A DNA stretch of 64,000 bases from assembly GCA_021827705.1 (NCBI GenBank), contig JAKAUQ010000004.1, positions 1 to 64,000 on the forward strand. The letters are read 5' to 3'. Shown piece by piece: positions 23,350-31,297 of the stretch. How positions within the stretch are numbered: position 1 is the stretch's first letter; the number at the start of each line of letters is the position of its first letter. This DNA is from Actinomycetes bacterium (GTDB lineage: Bacteria; Actinomycetota; Acidimicrobiia; Acidimicrobiales; RAAP-2). A model generated the notes under the pieces. The model was not told the origin of the DNA, did not search any database, and saw nothing but the letters and a program-made list of their open reading frames with translations. The translations under genes and the position numbers were made by a program.

Positions 23350-23828
23350 TCACGCTGGTGCTGGGCGGGGCGCGCTCGGGCAAGTCCGCCCTGGCCGAGG
23401 GGCTCATCCCCGCTCAAGCCGCGGCGACCTACGTGGCCACGCTCGCCGTGGGTGACGACGCGGACCTGGCCGCGCGCGTCGCGGCCCACCGGGCCCGCCG
23501 TCCGACCCCGTGGCGCACCCGGGAGTGTGGCGCCGACCTGCCGGCCCAGCTGCGCGCGCTGGCCGGGCCGGTGCTGATCGACTCGCTGGGCCCCTGGGTG
23601 GCCACGGTGGGTTCGGGGCACGCGCAGGCGCTGGTGGACGCGCTGCGCGCGCGCGCCGGTGACACGGTCGTGGTCTCCGAGGAGGTGGGCCTCGGCGTCC
23701 ACCCGGCCAGCGCCGCCGGGCGCGCGTTCCGCGACGACCTGGGGATCCTCAACCAGGCCGTGGCCGCCGCCGCCGACACCGTGGTGCTGGTCGTGGCGGG
23801 CTGCGCGCTGCGAGTGAAGGGGGCCTGA
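23346..23828 (+). CDS. cobU: adenosylcobinamide kinase / guanylyltransferase
   Basis: 160-aa bifunctional CobU, which phosphorylates adenosylcobinamide and then forms adenosylcobinamide-GDP. The P-loop GGARSGKS is at the N-terminus, TYVATLAVGDDADLAARVAAH follows, and VVVSEEVGLGVHPASAAGRAFRDDLG is the conserved second motif. It is slightly shorter than the usual ~175-185 aa. It overlaps cbiZ by 4 bp and cobS by one base. Confidence 0.93.
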   Translation: MITLVLGGARSGKSALAEGLIPAQAAATYVATLAVGDDADLAARVAAHRARRPTPWRTRECGADLPAQLRALAGPVLIDSLGPWVATVGSGHAQALVDALRARAGDTVVVSEEVGLGVHPASAAGRAFRDDLGILNQAVAAAADTVVLVVAGCALRVKGA

Positions 23829-24532
23829 TGCGCCGGGCCTTGGCCTTCCTGACGGTGCTGGGCGGCTCGGCGGCGCCGGGCCCCACGACCCTGGCCTGGT
23901 TTCCCGTCGTGGGCGCGCTCCTGGGCGCTGCCCTGGGTGCGCTGTGGCTCGGCCTCGTTCACGTGATGGCGCCGGGACTGGCCGCAGCCCTGGTGGTGGC
24001 GGCCGATCTGGCGCTCACCGGCCTCCTGCACGTCGACGGCCTGGCCGACGTCGGTGACGGCCTGATCGGCCCCCTCAGCCGCGAGCGCCGGCTGGCGGCC
24101 ATGGCCGACCCGGCCACCGGGGCCTTCGGCGTGGCCCTGGTCGTCGCGACCCTGCTGGTGCGTTGGGCGGCCCTGGCCAGCGCCCGGCCCCAGGTGCTGG
24201 TCGTGGCGGCGCTGTGGTGCGCGTCGCGCACGGCCATGGCCGCCGTGACCCGGATCATGCCCTACGCGCGCGAGACGGGCCTGGCCCGGGCCTTCCTCGG
24301 CGGCCCGCGCGGTCGCCTGATCGTGGCCCTGAGCCTCGGAACCCTCGGGGCCCTGGCCCTGGCGGCCACCGGCGGCGTCCGGGGGGTCGGGGCGCTGGTC
24401 GCCGCCGCCGCCGTGGCCGCCGGGGTTGCCGTCGTGGCCCGGCGCCGTCTGGGCGGTTTCACCGGTGACGTCCTGGGGGCTCTCGGCATCCTGGCCGAGA
24501 CCGCCGGCCTCGTGGTGTGGGCCCTGCGATGA
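23828..24532 (+). CDS. cobS: adenosylcobinamide-GDP ribazoletransferase
   Basis: 234-aa polytopic membrane protein, cobalamin synthase, joining adenosylcobinamide-GDP with alpha-ribazole or its phosphate. FPVVGALLGAALG, the metal/substrate motif GLLHVDGLADVGDGL and the GAFGVALV segment are diagnostic. The C-terminal GGFTGDVLGAL motif is intact. ATG overlaps the cobU stop. Confidence 0.95.
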   Translation: MRRALAFLTVLGGSAAPGPTTLAWFPVVGALLGAALGALWLGLVHVMAPGLAAALVVAADLALTGLLHVDGLADVGDGLIGPLSRERRLAAMADPATGAFGVALVVATLLVRWAALASARPQVLVVAALWCASRTAMAAVTRIMPYARETGLARAFLGGPRGRLIVALSLGTLGALALAATGGVRGVGALVAAAAVAAGVAVVARRRLGGFTGDVLGALGILAETAGLVVWALR

Positions 24533-25419
24533 GGCGCGCGGCCCGGGGGGCGGCCCTCGGTCTCGGGATCGACGCGATCTTCGGCGAGCCCCCCGACGCC
24601 CTGCACCCCCTGCGGGCCTACGGGGCGGTGATGGGAGCGGTCGAGCGCGTCGTCTACCGCGACGCGGTCGGCCCCGGGGCCCTCTACGCGGCTCTCGGGC
24701 TGGGCCTGGGCGCCCTGGCCGGGTGGGCCGTGCGCGCCGTGGCCCCGGCCACGGCCCTGGCGGTCGGGGGCCGCGCCCTCGACGCCGCGGCCCGCGACGT
24801 CGGCGCAGCCGTGGCGGCTGGCGACCTGTCCCGGGCGCGCGCCCTGGTCCCCGCACTGGTGGGGCGCGACCCCTCGAGCCTGGACGGGCCCGGGCTGGTG
24901 CGCGCGGCCATCGAGTCGGTCGCCGAGAACGCGGTGGACGCGATCGTGGCCCCGGCGCTGGCCGCCGTGGTCCTCGGGGCCCCCGGGGCCCTCGGGTACC
25001 GCGCGCTCAACACCCTCGACGCGATGGTCGGGCACACCAACGCGCGCTACGCGCACTTCGGGACCCCGAGCGCGCGCCTCGACGACGTGGCCAACTGGGT
25101 GCCGGCCCGCGTCACGGCGGCCCTGGTCGCCCTGGTGCGCCCCCGCTCGGCCCGTGCGGTGGCCCGCGCGGTGCGCGTCCAGGCCCCCGCCCACCCCTCG
25201 CCCAACGCCGGCGTGGCCGAGGCGGCCTTCGCCGCGGCCCTCGGCGTGCGCCTGGGCGGCCCCACGGTCTACGCCGGCGTGACCGAGGCGCGCCCGGTCC
25301 TGGGCTGTGGGCGAGTCCCCACGCTGGAGGACCTCGCGGCTGCGCGGCGGCTGTGTCGAGACGTGACGATCGCCCTCGCGGCCCTTCTGGTGGCCCTCTG
25401 GGTGGGGGGGCGCCGGTGA
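24529..25419 (+). CDS. cbiB: adenosylcobinamide-phosphate synthase
   Basis: 296-aa membrane protein (CbiB/CobD family) that joins (R)-1-amino-2-propanol phosphate to adenosylcobyric acid. Family motifs: DAIFGEPPDALHPLRAYG at the N-terminus, VGRDPSSLDGPGLVRAAIESVAENAVDAI in the centre, YRALNTLDAMVGHTNARYAHFG, and HPSPNAGVAEAAFAAALGV. ATG 24529 overlaps the cobS stop (ATGA); a GTG at 24517 is less likely. The gene is followed by cobC with a 4-bp overlap. Confidence 0.94.
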   Translation: MRRAARGAALGLGIDAIFGEPPDALHPLRAYGAVMGAVERVVYRDAVGPGALYAALGLGLGALAGWAVRAVAPATALAVGGRALDAAARDVGAAVAAGDLSRARALVPALVGRDPSSLDGPGLVRAAIESVAENAVDAIVAPALAAVVLGAPGALGYRALNTLDAMVGHTNARYAHFGTPSARLDDVANWVPARVTAALVALVRPRSARAVARAVRVQAPAHPSPNAGVAEAAFAAALGVRLGGPTVYAGVTEARPVLGCGRVPTLEDLAAARRLCRDVTIALAALLVALWVGGRR

Positions 25420-26333
25420 GCCTGGCGCCGGGACCCCACGGCGGCGACGGGGCCGCGGTGGCGCGCGCTCTCGGGGTCGCGGTCGACGAGGTGCTGGACC
25501 TGTCGATGTCGATGAACCCCGCGGCCGCCGACCCGCTGCCGATCCTCGCCGCCCACCTGGAGGCCCTGGGTCGCTACCCCGACGCGCGCGACGCGCACCG
25601 GGCCCTGGCCGGTGCCCTCGACGTGGCGCCCGAGCGCCTCCTGGTCACCAACGGGGGTGCCGAGGCGATCGCCCTGGTGGCGGCGGCCCGGGGCGGCTCG
25701 GTCGTCGAGCCGGAGTTCGCCCTGCACCCGCGGGGCACCGGTCCCCGGTGGCGCTCGAATCCCCACAACCCGACCGGTCTGCTGGCCGGGCCCGACGAGC
25801 GGGCCGACGTGTGGGACGAGGCCTTCTACCCCCTGGCGACCGGGCGCTGGACGCGCGGCGACGCCGACTGCGTGGTCGTGGGCTCGCTGACCAAGCTGCT
25901 GGCCTGTCCGGGGCTGCGCGTGGGCTACGTCCTGGCCGATCCCGACCTCATCGACGAGCTGAGACGCTCCCAGCCGGCCTGGTCCCTCAACGGCCTGGCG
26001 TGCGCCGCCCTGCCCGACCTGCTCGACACGGTCGACCTGGCCCGCAGCGCCGCCGCCGTGGCCGAGGGCCGGGCCGCCCTCAGCGCGCTGCTCGCGGCCG
26101 ACGGCTTCGCCGTGCGGCCCTCGCAGGCCAACTGGGTCCTGGTGGACCGACCGGGCCTGCGCGACGAGCTCCTTCGCGCGCGCATCGTGGTGCGCGACTG
26201 CGCCAGCTTCGGCCTGCCCGGCACCGTGCGCATCGCCGTGCCCCCGCCGCGCGGGCTCGAGCGACTGGCGCGCGCGCTCGCGCGCATCGATCCCACCGCA
26301 CCCGCATCACCCAGCACCGAGGAGGACTCGTGA
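25416..26333 (+). CDS. cobC: threonine-phosphate decarboxylase-type PLP enzyme
   Basis: 305-aa fold-type I PLP enzyme of the histidinol-phosphate aminotransferase group. Residues near the N-terminus (DLSMSMNPAAADPL) match CobC/CobD decarboxylases, and SLTKLLACPGLRVGY contains the PLP-binding lysine. WRSNPHNPTGLL is the substrate/PLP loop. In B12 synthesis the enzyme supplies aminopropanol phosphate from threonine phosphate. The product is shorter than the common ~350-aa length, but no key motif is missing. The position between cbiB and cobT supports the call. Confidence 0.88.
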   Translation: MSLAPGPHGGDGAAVARALGVAVDEVLDLSMSMNPAAADPLPILAAHLEALGRYPDARDAHRALAGALDVAPERLLVTNGGAEAIALVAAARGGSVVEPEFALHPRGTGPRWRSNPHNPTGLLAGPDERADVWDEAFYPLATGRWTRGDADCVVVGSLTKLLACPGLRVGYVLADPDLIDELRRSQPAWSLNGLACAALPDLLDTVDLARSAAAVAEGRAALSALLAADGFAVRPSQANWVLVDRPGLRDELLRARIVVRDCASFGLPGTVRIAVPPPRGLERLARALARIDPTAPASPSTEEDS

Positions 26334-27400
26334 CCGATTCACTGGAGGACCTGATCGCCCGCATTGGGGAGGTCGACGCCGCCGCGGCGGCGGCGGCCCG
26401 GGAGCGCCAAGCCCGCCTGACCAAGCCCGCCGGATCCCTGGGGCGCCTCGAGGAGCTCGGCGAGCGCCTGGCGGCCATCGCCGGGACCTGCCCACCCCCG
26501 GTGCCCACGCCGGTCGACATCGCGGTCTTCGCTGGCGACCACGGCGTGCTGGCCCAGGGCGTGACGCCCTGGCCCGCTGAGGTGACCGCCCAGATGGTGG
26601 CCAACTTCCTGGGCGGCGGGGCGGCGATCAACGTGCTGGCCCGCCAGCTGGGCGCCACCGTGCACGTCGTGGACGTCGGGGTCGCCACGCCGATCCCGGG
26701 CGACCACGGCGGCCTGGTCGAGGCCAAGGTCGCCGCGGGCACCCGGGACCTCGCCGAGGGCCCGGCCCTCAGCGTCGCCGAGGCCCGCGCCGCCCTCGAG
26801 GTGGGCATCGAGGTGGGCACCCAGGCCATCGCCGCGGGCGCGCGGCTGCTGGTCACGGGGGACATGGGCATCGGCAACACGACCGCCTCGGCCGCCCTGA
26901 TCGCCGCCCTCACCGGGGCGGACCCGGCGACCGTGACGGGCCGGGGGACGGGCATCGACGACGCGATGCTGGCCACCAAGGTCGCCGTGATCGAGCGGGC
27001 CCTGAGGCGCCTGGGCGCGCCGACCCCGCCCCTGACGCTGCTGGCCGAGGTCGGCGGCCTCGAGATCGCCGGGCTGGCCGGCTACATCCTGGCCGGTGCC
27101 GCCCACCGGGTGCCCGTCGTGCTCGACGGGGTCATCGCCGTGGCCGCCGCCCTGGTGGCCCGGGCCCTGGCGCCGTCCAGCGTCGACTACTGCATCGCCG
27201 GCCACCGCTCGGTCGAGCCCGGCGCCTCCACGGGGCTGGCCGCGCTCGGCCTCGAGCCGCTGGTCGACCTGGGGCTGCGCCTCGGGGAGGGCAGCGGGGC
27301 GGCCCTGGCCGTGCCGCTGGTGCAGGCGGCCGCGGCGCTGCTGGGTCAGATGGCGACCTTCGAGAGCGCGGGCGTCATCGAGCGGGCCGACCGCGTGTGA
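26330..27400 (+). CDS. cobT: nicotinate-nucleotide-dimethylbenzimidazole phosphoribosyltransferase
   Basis: 356-aa CobT, which makes alpha-ribazole phosphate for the lower ligand. Features: LTKPAGSLGRLEELGERLAAI, VFAGDHGVLAQGVTPWPAEVT, GGAAINVLARQ, GDMGIGNTTASAALIAAL and the C-terminal catalytic Glu region LRLGEGSGAALAVPLVQ. GGAGGACTC precedes GTG 26330, which overlaps the cobC stop. Confidence 0.96.
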   Translation: MTDSLEDLIARIGEVDAAAAAAARERQARLTKPAGSLGRLEELGERLAAIAGTCPPPVPTPVDIAVFAGDHGVLAQGVTPWPAEVTAQMVANFLGGGAAINVLARQLGATVHVVDVGVATPIPGDHGGLVEAKVAAGTRDLAEGPALSVAEARAALEVGIEVGTQAIAAGARLLVTGDMGIGNTTASAALIAALTGADPATVTGRGTGIDDAMLATKVAVIERALRRLGAPTPPLTLLAEVGGLEIAGLAGYILAGAAHRVPVVLDGVIAVAAALVARALAPSSVDYCIAGHRSVEPGASTGLAALGLEPLVDLGLRLGEGSGAALAVPLVQAAAALLGQMATFESAGVIERADRV

Positions 27401-28902
27401 GCGCCCTGCTGATCCTGGGTACCTCGTCGGGGGCGGGCAAGTCGACCCTGGTGGCCGGGCTGTGTCGCTGGCTGGCGCGCCAGGGCCGCCGCGTGGCGCC
27501 CTTCAAGGCCCAGAACATGTCGCTGAACTCCTACGTCGGGATCGACGGCGGCGAGCTGGGGCGGGCCCAGGCCCTGCAGGCCTGGGCCGCGGGCATCGAG
27601 CCCGACACGCGCATGAACCCGATCCTGCTCAAGCCCGGCTCGCCGACGCGGTCCCAGCTGGTCGTGCGCGGCCAGCCGGCCGGCGAGCTCGAGGCGCGCA
27701 GCTGGGCCCGCCGCGGCGCGCTCGCGCCGGTCGTGGCGGCCGCCTTCGCCGAGCTGCGCGAGGAGTACGACGTGGTGATCTGCGAGGGGGCGGGCAGCCC
27801 GGCCGAGATCAACCTGCGCGCCAGCGATCTGGTGAACCTGGGCTTCGCCCGGGCCCACGGGGTGCCGGCGCTGCTGGTGGCCGACATCGATCGCGGCGGC
27901 GCCTTCGCGGCCCTGACGGGGACCTTGGCCGTGCTGGAGCCCCGCGACCAGGACCTGGTGCGTGGCTTCGTGCTCAACCGGTTCCGCGGGGACCCCGCGC
28001 TGCTGGGTGACGGCCTGGAGCACCTGGCACGCCTGACGGGCCGGCCGACCCTGGGCGTCGTGCCCGAGTTGCCCGGACGCGAGCTGGACACCGAGGATCG
28101 CACCGACTGGGGGTCCTTCGGTGGCGGGGCGCCGCCGCGGGGACTCGACAGCCTGCGCGTGGGCGTCGTGATGCTGCCCTACGCCTCCAACCTCACCGAC
28201 CTGGACGCGCTGGCCCTGGAGCCCGGCGTGCGGGTGCGCCCCCTGTGGTGGCCCGCCGAGGCCGACGACTGCGACCTGGTCATCGTGCCCGGGTCGCGGG
28301 CGACCGTGGCCGACCTGACGTGGCTGCGCGCGCGCGGCTTCGACGCGGTCCTGGCGCGCCGGGCGGCGGCGGGGCGTCCGGTCCTCGGGATCTGCGCGGG
28401 CTACCAGATGCTGGGCCGCGTCATCGACGACCCGATCGAGAGTGGCGCCGGCCGGGTCGCGGGACTCGGGCTGCTCCCGGTGACCACCGCCTTCACGCCC
28501 ACCAAGGTCGTGGCGCGCACGCGGGCCGTCGTCGCGGGCGCCCCGGTCACCGGGTACCAGATCCACCACGGGCGCGTGACTCGCGAAGGCGGCGACCCGC
28601 TGCTGGCCGACGAGGGCTGCCGGTTTGGGGCGGTCGCCGGCACCACCTGGCACGGCCTCTTTGAGGCCGACGCCTGGCGCCGCTCCTACCTGGCCGGGGT
28701 CGCCGCGGCCGCCGGCCGGTCCTTCGTGGCCGACCCGACGACCGACTTCGCCGCGGCGCGCGCGGCGCGCCTCGACGCGCTGGCCGACGCCGTCGACCAG
28801 CACCTGGACACCGACGCGGTCGAGCGCCTGCTCGAGGGGTCGGGCCCCGTGCCGCGCCGCGTGCGCCTGACTCGCCAGCCCGCACCCCCGGGTGCGGCGT
28901 GA
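27397..28902 (+). CDS. cobQ: cobyric acid synthase
   Basis: 501-aa glutamine-dependent amidotransferase that amidates four corrin side chains. The N-terminal dethiobiotin-synthase-like ATPase has GTSSGAGKSTLVAG and APFKAQNMSLNSYV. The C-terminal class I glutaminase domain has the nucleophile in GICAGYQMLG and a His in GYQIHHGR. GTG 27397 overlaps cobT by 4 bp. Confidence 0.96.
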   Translation: MSALLILGTSSGAGKSTLVAGLCRWLARQGRRVAPFKAQNMSLNSYVGIDGGELGRAQALQAWAAGIEPDTRMNPILLKPGSPTRSQLVVRGQPAGELEARSWARRGALAPVVAAAFAELREEYDVVICEGAGSPAEINLRASDLVNLGFARAHGVPALLVADIDRGGAFAALTGTLAVLEPRDQDLVRGFVLNRFRGDPALLGDGLEHLARLTGRPTLGVVPELPGRELDTEDRTDWGSFGGGAPPRGLDSLRVGVVMLPYASNLTDLDALALEPGVRVRPLWWPAEADDCDLVIVPGSRATVADLTWLRARGFDAVLARRAAAGRPVLGICAGYQMLGRVIDDPIESGAGRVAGLGLLPVTTAFTPTKVVARTRAVVAGAPVTGYQIHHGRVTREGGDPLLADEGCRFGAVAGTTWHGLFEADAWRRSYLAGVAAAAGRSFVADPTTDFAAARAARLDALADAVDQHLDTDAVERLLEGSGPVPRRVRLTRQPAPPGAA

Positions 28903-30245
28903 CCCTCGTGCTCGGGCCCCGGGTGATCGTGGCCGGGACCGCCTCGGGGGTCGGCAAGACGACGGTGGCTGTCGGGCTGATGGCGGCCCTGCGCGCCGCG
29001 GGCCTGAGGGTCGGGGCGGCCAAGGTCGGACCCGACTTCATCGATCCGGGCTACCACGCCCTGGCGAGCGGGGCACCATCGCGCTCCCTCGACCTGGTGC
29101 TCTCGGGTCCCGCGGTGGTGCGCCACCAGGCCGCCGTGGCGGGGGCGGGTCGCGACCTCCTGGTGATCGAGGGCGTGATGGGCCTCTTTGACGGGGCCGG
29201 CGACCTCGGGGTCGACGGGTCGACCGCCGAGGTCAGCCGGGTGCTGGACGCCCCGGTGATCCTGGTGGTCGACGCCGCGGCCATGAGCGGATCGGTCGCG
29301 GCGCTGGTGGCCGGATTCACCCGCTTCGACCCGTCGGTGCGCGTCGCGGGCGTCATCTGCAACCGCGTGGGCGGGCCGGGCCACGCCACGCTGCTGCGCG
29401 AGGCGCTGGCCCCCCTGGGCATACCCGTCTTGGGGATGCTCGAGCGCGACGACCGGCTGACCTGGCGCGAGCGGCATCTCGGTCTGGTCCCGGTGGTCGA
29501 GGAGCCCGACGCGGTGCGCGCGGCCCTGGCGCGCCTGGCCTCCGTGGTCGCCGCCGGCGTCGACCTGGCTGGCGTTCGCGCCCTGGCGGCCAGCGCCCCC
29601 ACCTCGCCCGTGGCCCCGGTGGCAACGCCAGCCCGCGTCGGGACGGCGCGCGTGGCTCTCGCGGCAGGTCCGGCCTTCAGCTTCGTCTACCCCGAGAACC
29701 TCGAGGCCCTGGCCGCCGCGGGGGCCGAGCTGGTCCCCTTCGACCCGCTGAGCGACGACCACCTGCCCGAGGGATGCTCGGCCCTCTACGCCGGCGGGGG
29801 GTTCCCGGAGATCTTCGCCGAGCACCTCAGCGCCAACGCGCCGCTGCGCGCGCACGTCGCGTCACGCGCCGCGGCGGGACTGGTGGTGTGGGCCGAGTGC
29901 GGGGGCTACCTGTGGCTGACCGAGTCGCTCGAGGGCCAGCCGATGGCCGGGGTGCTGCCGGGACGCCACGGCGTCATGACGCCGCGGCTGCACCTGGGCT
30001 ACCGCGACGCCACCACGCGCGCGCCCAGCCCGCTCGGGCCCGCGGGCCTGGAGCTGCGCGGTCACGAGTTCCACCGCACCGAGGTCGACCCGCCGGGCAC
30101 GGGGCTCCACCTGCGCAGTCGCTTTGGTGACGGCGTGGCCGGGGAGGTGACGCCGCGGCTGCTGGCCAGCTACCTCCACCTCCACCTGGCCGCGACCCCG
30201 GAGCTGGCCGAGCACTTCGTGGCGGCCGCCGGTGCCGGGTCCTAA
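28899..30245 (+). CDS. cobB: cobyrinate a,c-diamide synthase
   Basis: 448-aa CobB/CbiA amidotransferase acting on the corrin a and c acetate groups. P-loop GTASGVGKTTVAVGL, then KVGPDFIDPGYHALASG and VMGLFDGAG; the C-terminal glutaminase domain has a Cys nucleophile in VVWAECGGYLWL and a C-terminal HEFHRTE motif. It is the last gene of the B12 operon. Its TAA overlaps the stop of the convergent korB as CTAA. No corrin-ring (cobG-M/cbi) genes are in the window. Confidence 0.95.
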   Translation: MTLVLGPRVIVAGTASGVGKTTVAVGLMAALRAAGLRVGAAKVGPDFIDPGYHALASGAPSRSLDLVLSGPAVVRHQAAVAGAGRDLLVIEGVMGLFDGAGDLGVDGSTAEVSRVLDAPVILVVDAAAMSGSVAALVAGFTRFDPSVRVAGVICNRVGGPGHATLLREALAPLGIPVLGMLERDDRLTWRERHLGLVPVVEEPDAVRAALARLASVVAAGVDLAGVRALAASAPTSPVAPVATPARVGTARVALAAGPAFSFVYPENLEALAAAGAELVPFDPLSDDHLPEGCSALYAGGGFPEIFAEHLSANAPLRAHVASRAAAGLVVWAECGGYLWLTESLEGQPMAGVLPGRHGVMTPRLHLGYRDATTRAPSPLGPAGLELRGHEFHRTEVDPPGTGLHLRSRFGDGVAGEVTPRLLASYLHLHLAATPELAEHFVAAAGAGS

Positions 30246-31297
30246 CGGAAGTCGGCCATCAGCTCGGCCAGGGCCGCACTCCCCGGGCACACCGTGTCGA
30301 AGGTGAGCCGGTTGAGGGCGCTCGGCGGGGTGTGGTTGACCTGGTGCATCGAGGGCTTGGTCTCGTCGAGGTACAGCAGGCCGGTGACCACCTCGCCGGC
30401 GCTCTGGTGCTCGCGGACGTAGGCCTCGACGGCCATGCGGTCGGTGGGGTCGTAGCCCTCGGGGACCGAGCGGAACGTGATCACTGAGCCGTCGTGCATG
30501 GTGACGCTGCGCCGGCCCCCACCGCTCAGGCGGGCACTGATCTCCTCGCGCTCGGGGATGAAGTCGGCCACGACCTCCTTGACCTCGTGCTCGCGCATGA
30601 AGCGGTAGCTCTTGGTCGACCCCTCGTGGTCGTTGAAGGTGACGCAGGGGCTGATCACATCGATCAGGGCCAGGCCGTTGTGGGCGACCGCCGCCTTCAG
30701 GATCGGGATCAGCTGCTCCTTGTCACCCGAGAACGACCGGGCCAGGAACGTGGCCCCGAGCGACAGCCCCAGCAGGATCGGGTCGATGGGGGCCACGACG
30801 TTGGTCTCGCCCTTCTTGGGCCGCGTGCCCACGTCGGCCGAGGCTGACAGCTGGCCCTTGGTCAGGCCGTAGACGCCGTTGTTCTCGATGATGTAGACCA
30901 TCTTGACCGCGCGGCGGATGGCGTGAGCCAGGTGGCCCAGCCCGATCGACAGCGAGTCGCCGTCGCCCGAGACGCCGATGTAGGTGAGCTCCCGGTTGGC
31001 CGCGGCCGCCCCGGTGGCGATCGCCGCCATGCGACCGTGGGCCGAGTTGAAGCCGTGGGCCCCGCGCACGAAGTAGGTCGGGGTCTTCGAGGAGCACCCG
31101 ATGCCGCTCAGCTTGGCGATCATGTGCGGGGGCGTGGACAGCTCCCACAGGGCGTGGGTGATGGCCGCGGTGATCGAGTCGTGGCCGCAGCCCGCGCACA
31201 GGGTCGACATGGCCCCCTCGTAGTCGCGGATGGTCAGGCCCAAGTCGTTGCGGGCCAGCGGGGCCAGCGGGATGAGTGGTTTGACGATCGAAGGCAT
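30242..31297 (-). CDS. korB: 2-oxoacid:ferredoxin oxidoreductase beta subunit
   Basis: 351-aa thiamine pyrophosphate-binding subunit. The TPP motif GDGDSLSIGLGHLAHAIRR...NNGVYGLTKGQ and the cluster-binding cysteines (STLCAGCGHDSI, SGIGCSSKTP, plus Cys in SPCVTFNDHEG) identify a KorB/PorB-type protein. With KorA it converts 2-oxoglutarate and CoA to succinyl-CoA, reducing ferredoxin. Its ATG overlaps the korA stop by one base. Confidence 0.9.
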   Translation of the reverse strand: MPSIVKPLIPLAPLARNDLGLTIRDYEGAMSTLCAGCGHDSITAAITHALWELSTPPHMIAKLSGIGCSSKTPTYFVRGAHGFNSAHGRMAAIATGAAAANRELTYIGVSGDGDSLSIGLGHLAHAIRRAVKMVYIIENNGVYGLTKGQLSASADVGTRPKKGETNVVAPIDPILLGLSLGATFLARSFSGDKEQLIPILKAAVAHNGLALIDVISPCVTFNDHEGSTKSYRFMREHEVKEVVADFIPEREEISARLSGGGRRSVTMHDGSVITFRSVPEGYDPTDRMAVEAYVREHQSAGEVVTGLLYLDETKPSMHQVNHTPPSALNRLTFDTVCPGSAALAELMADFR

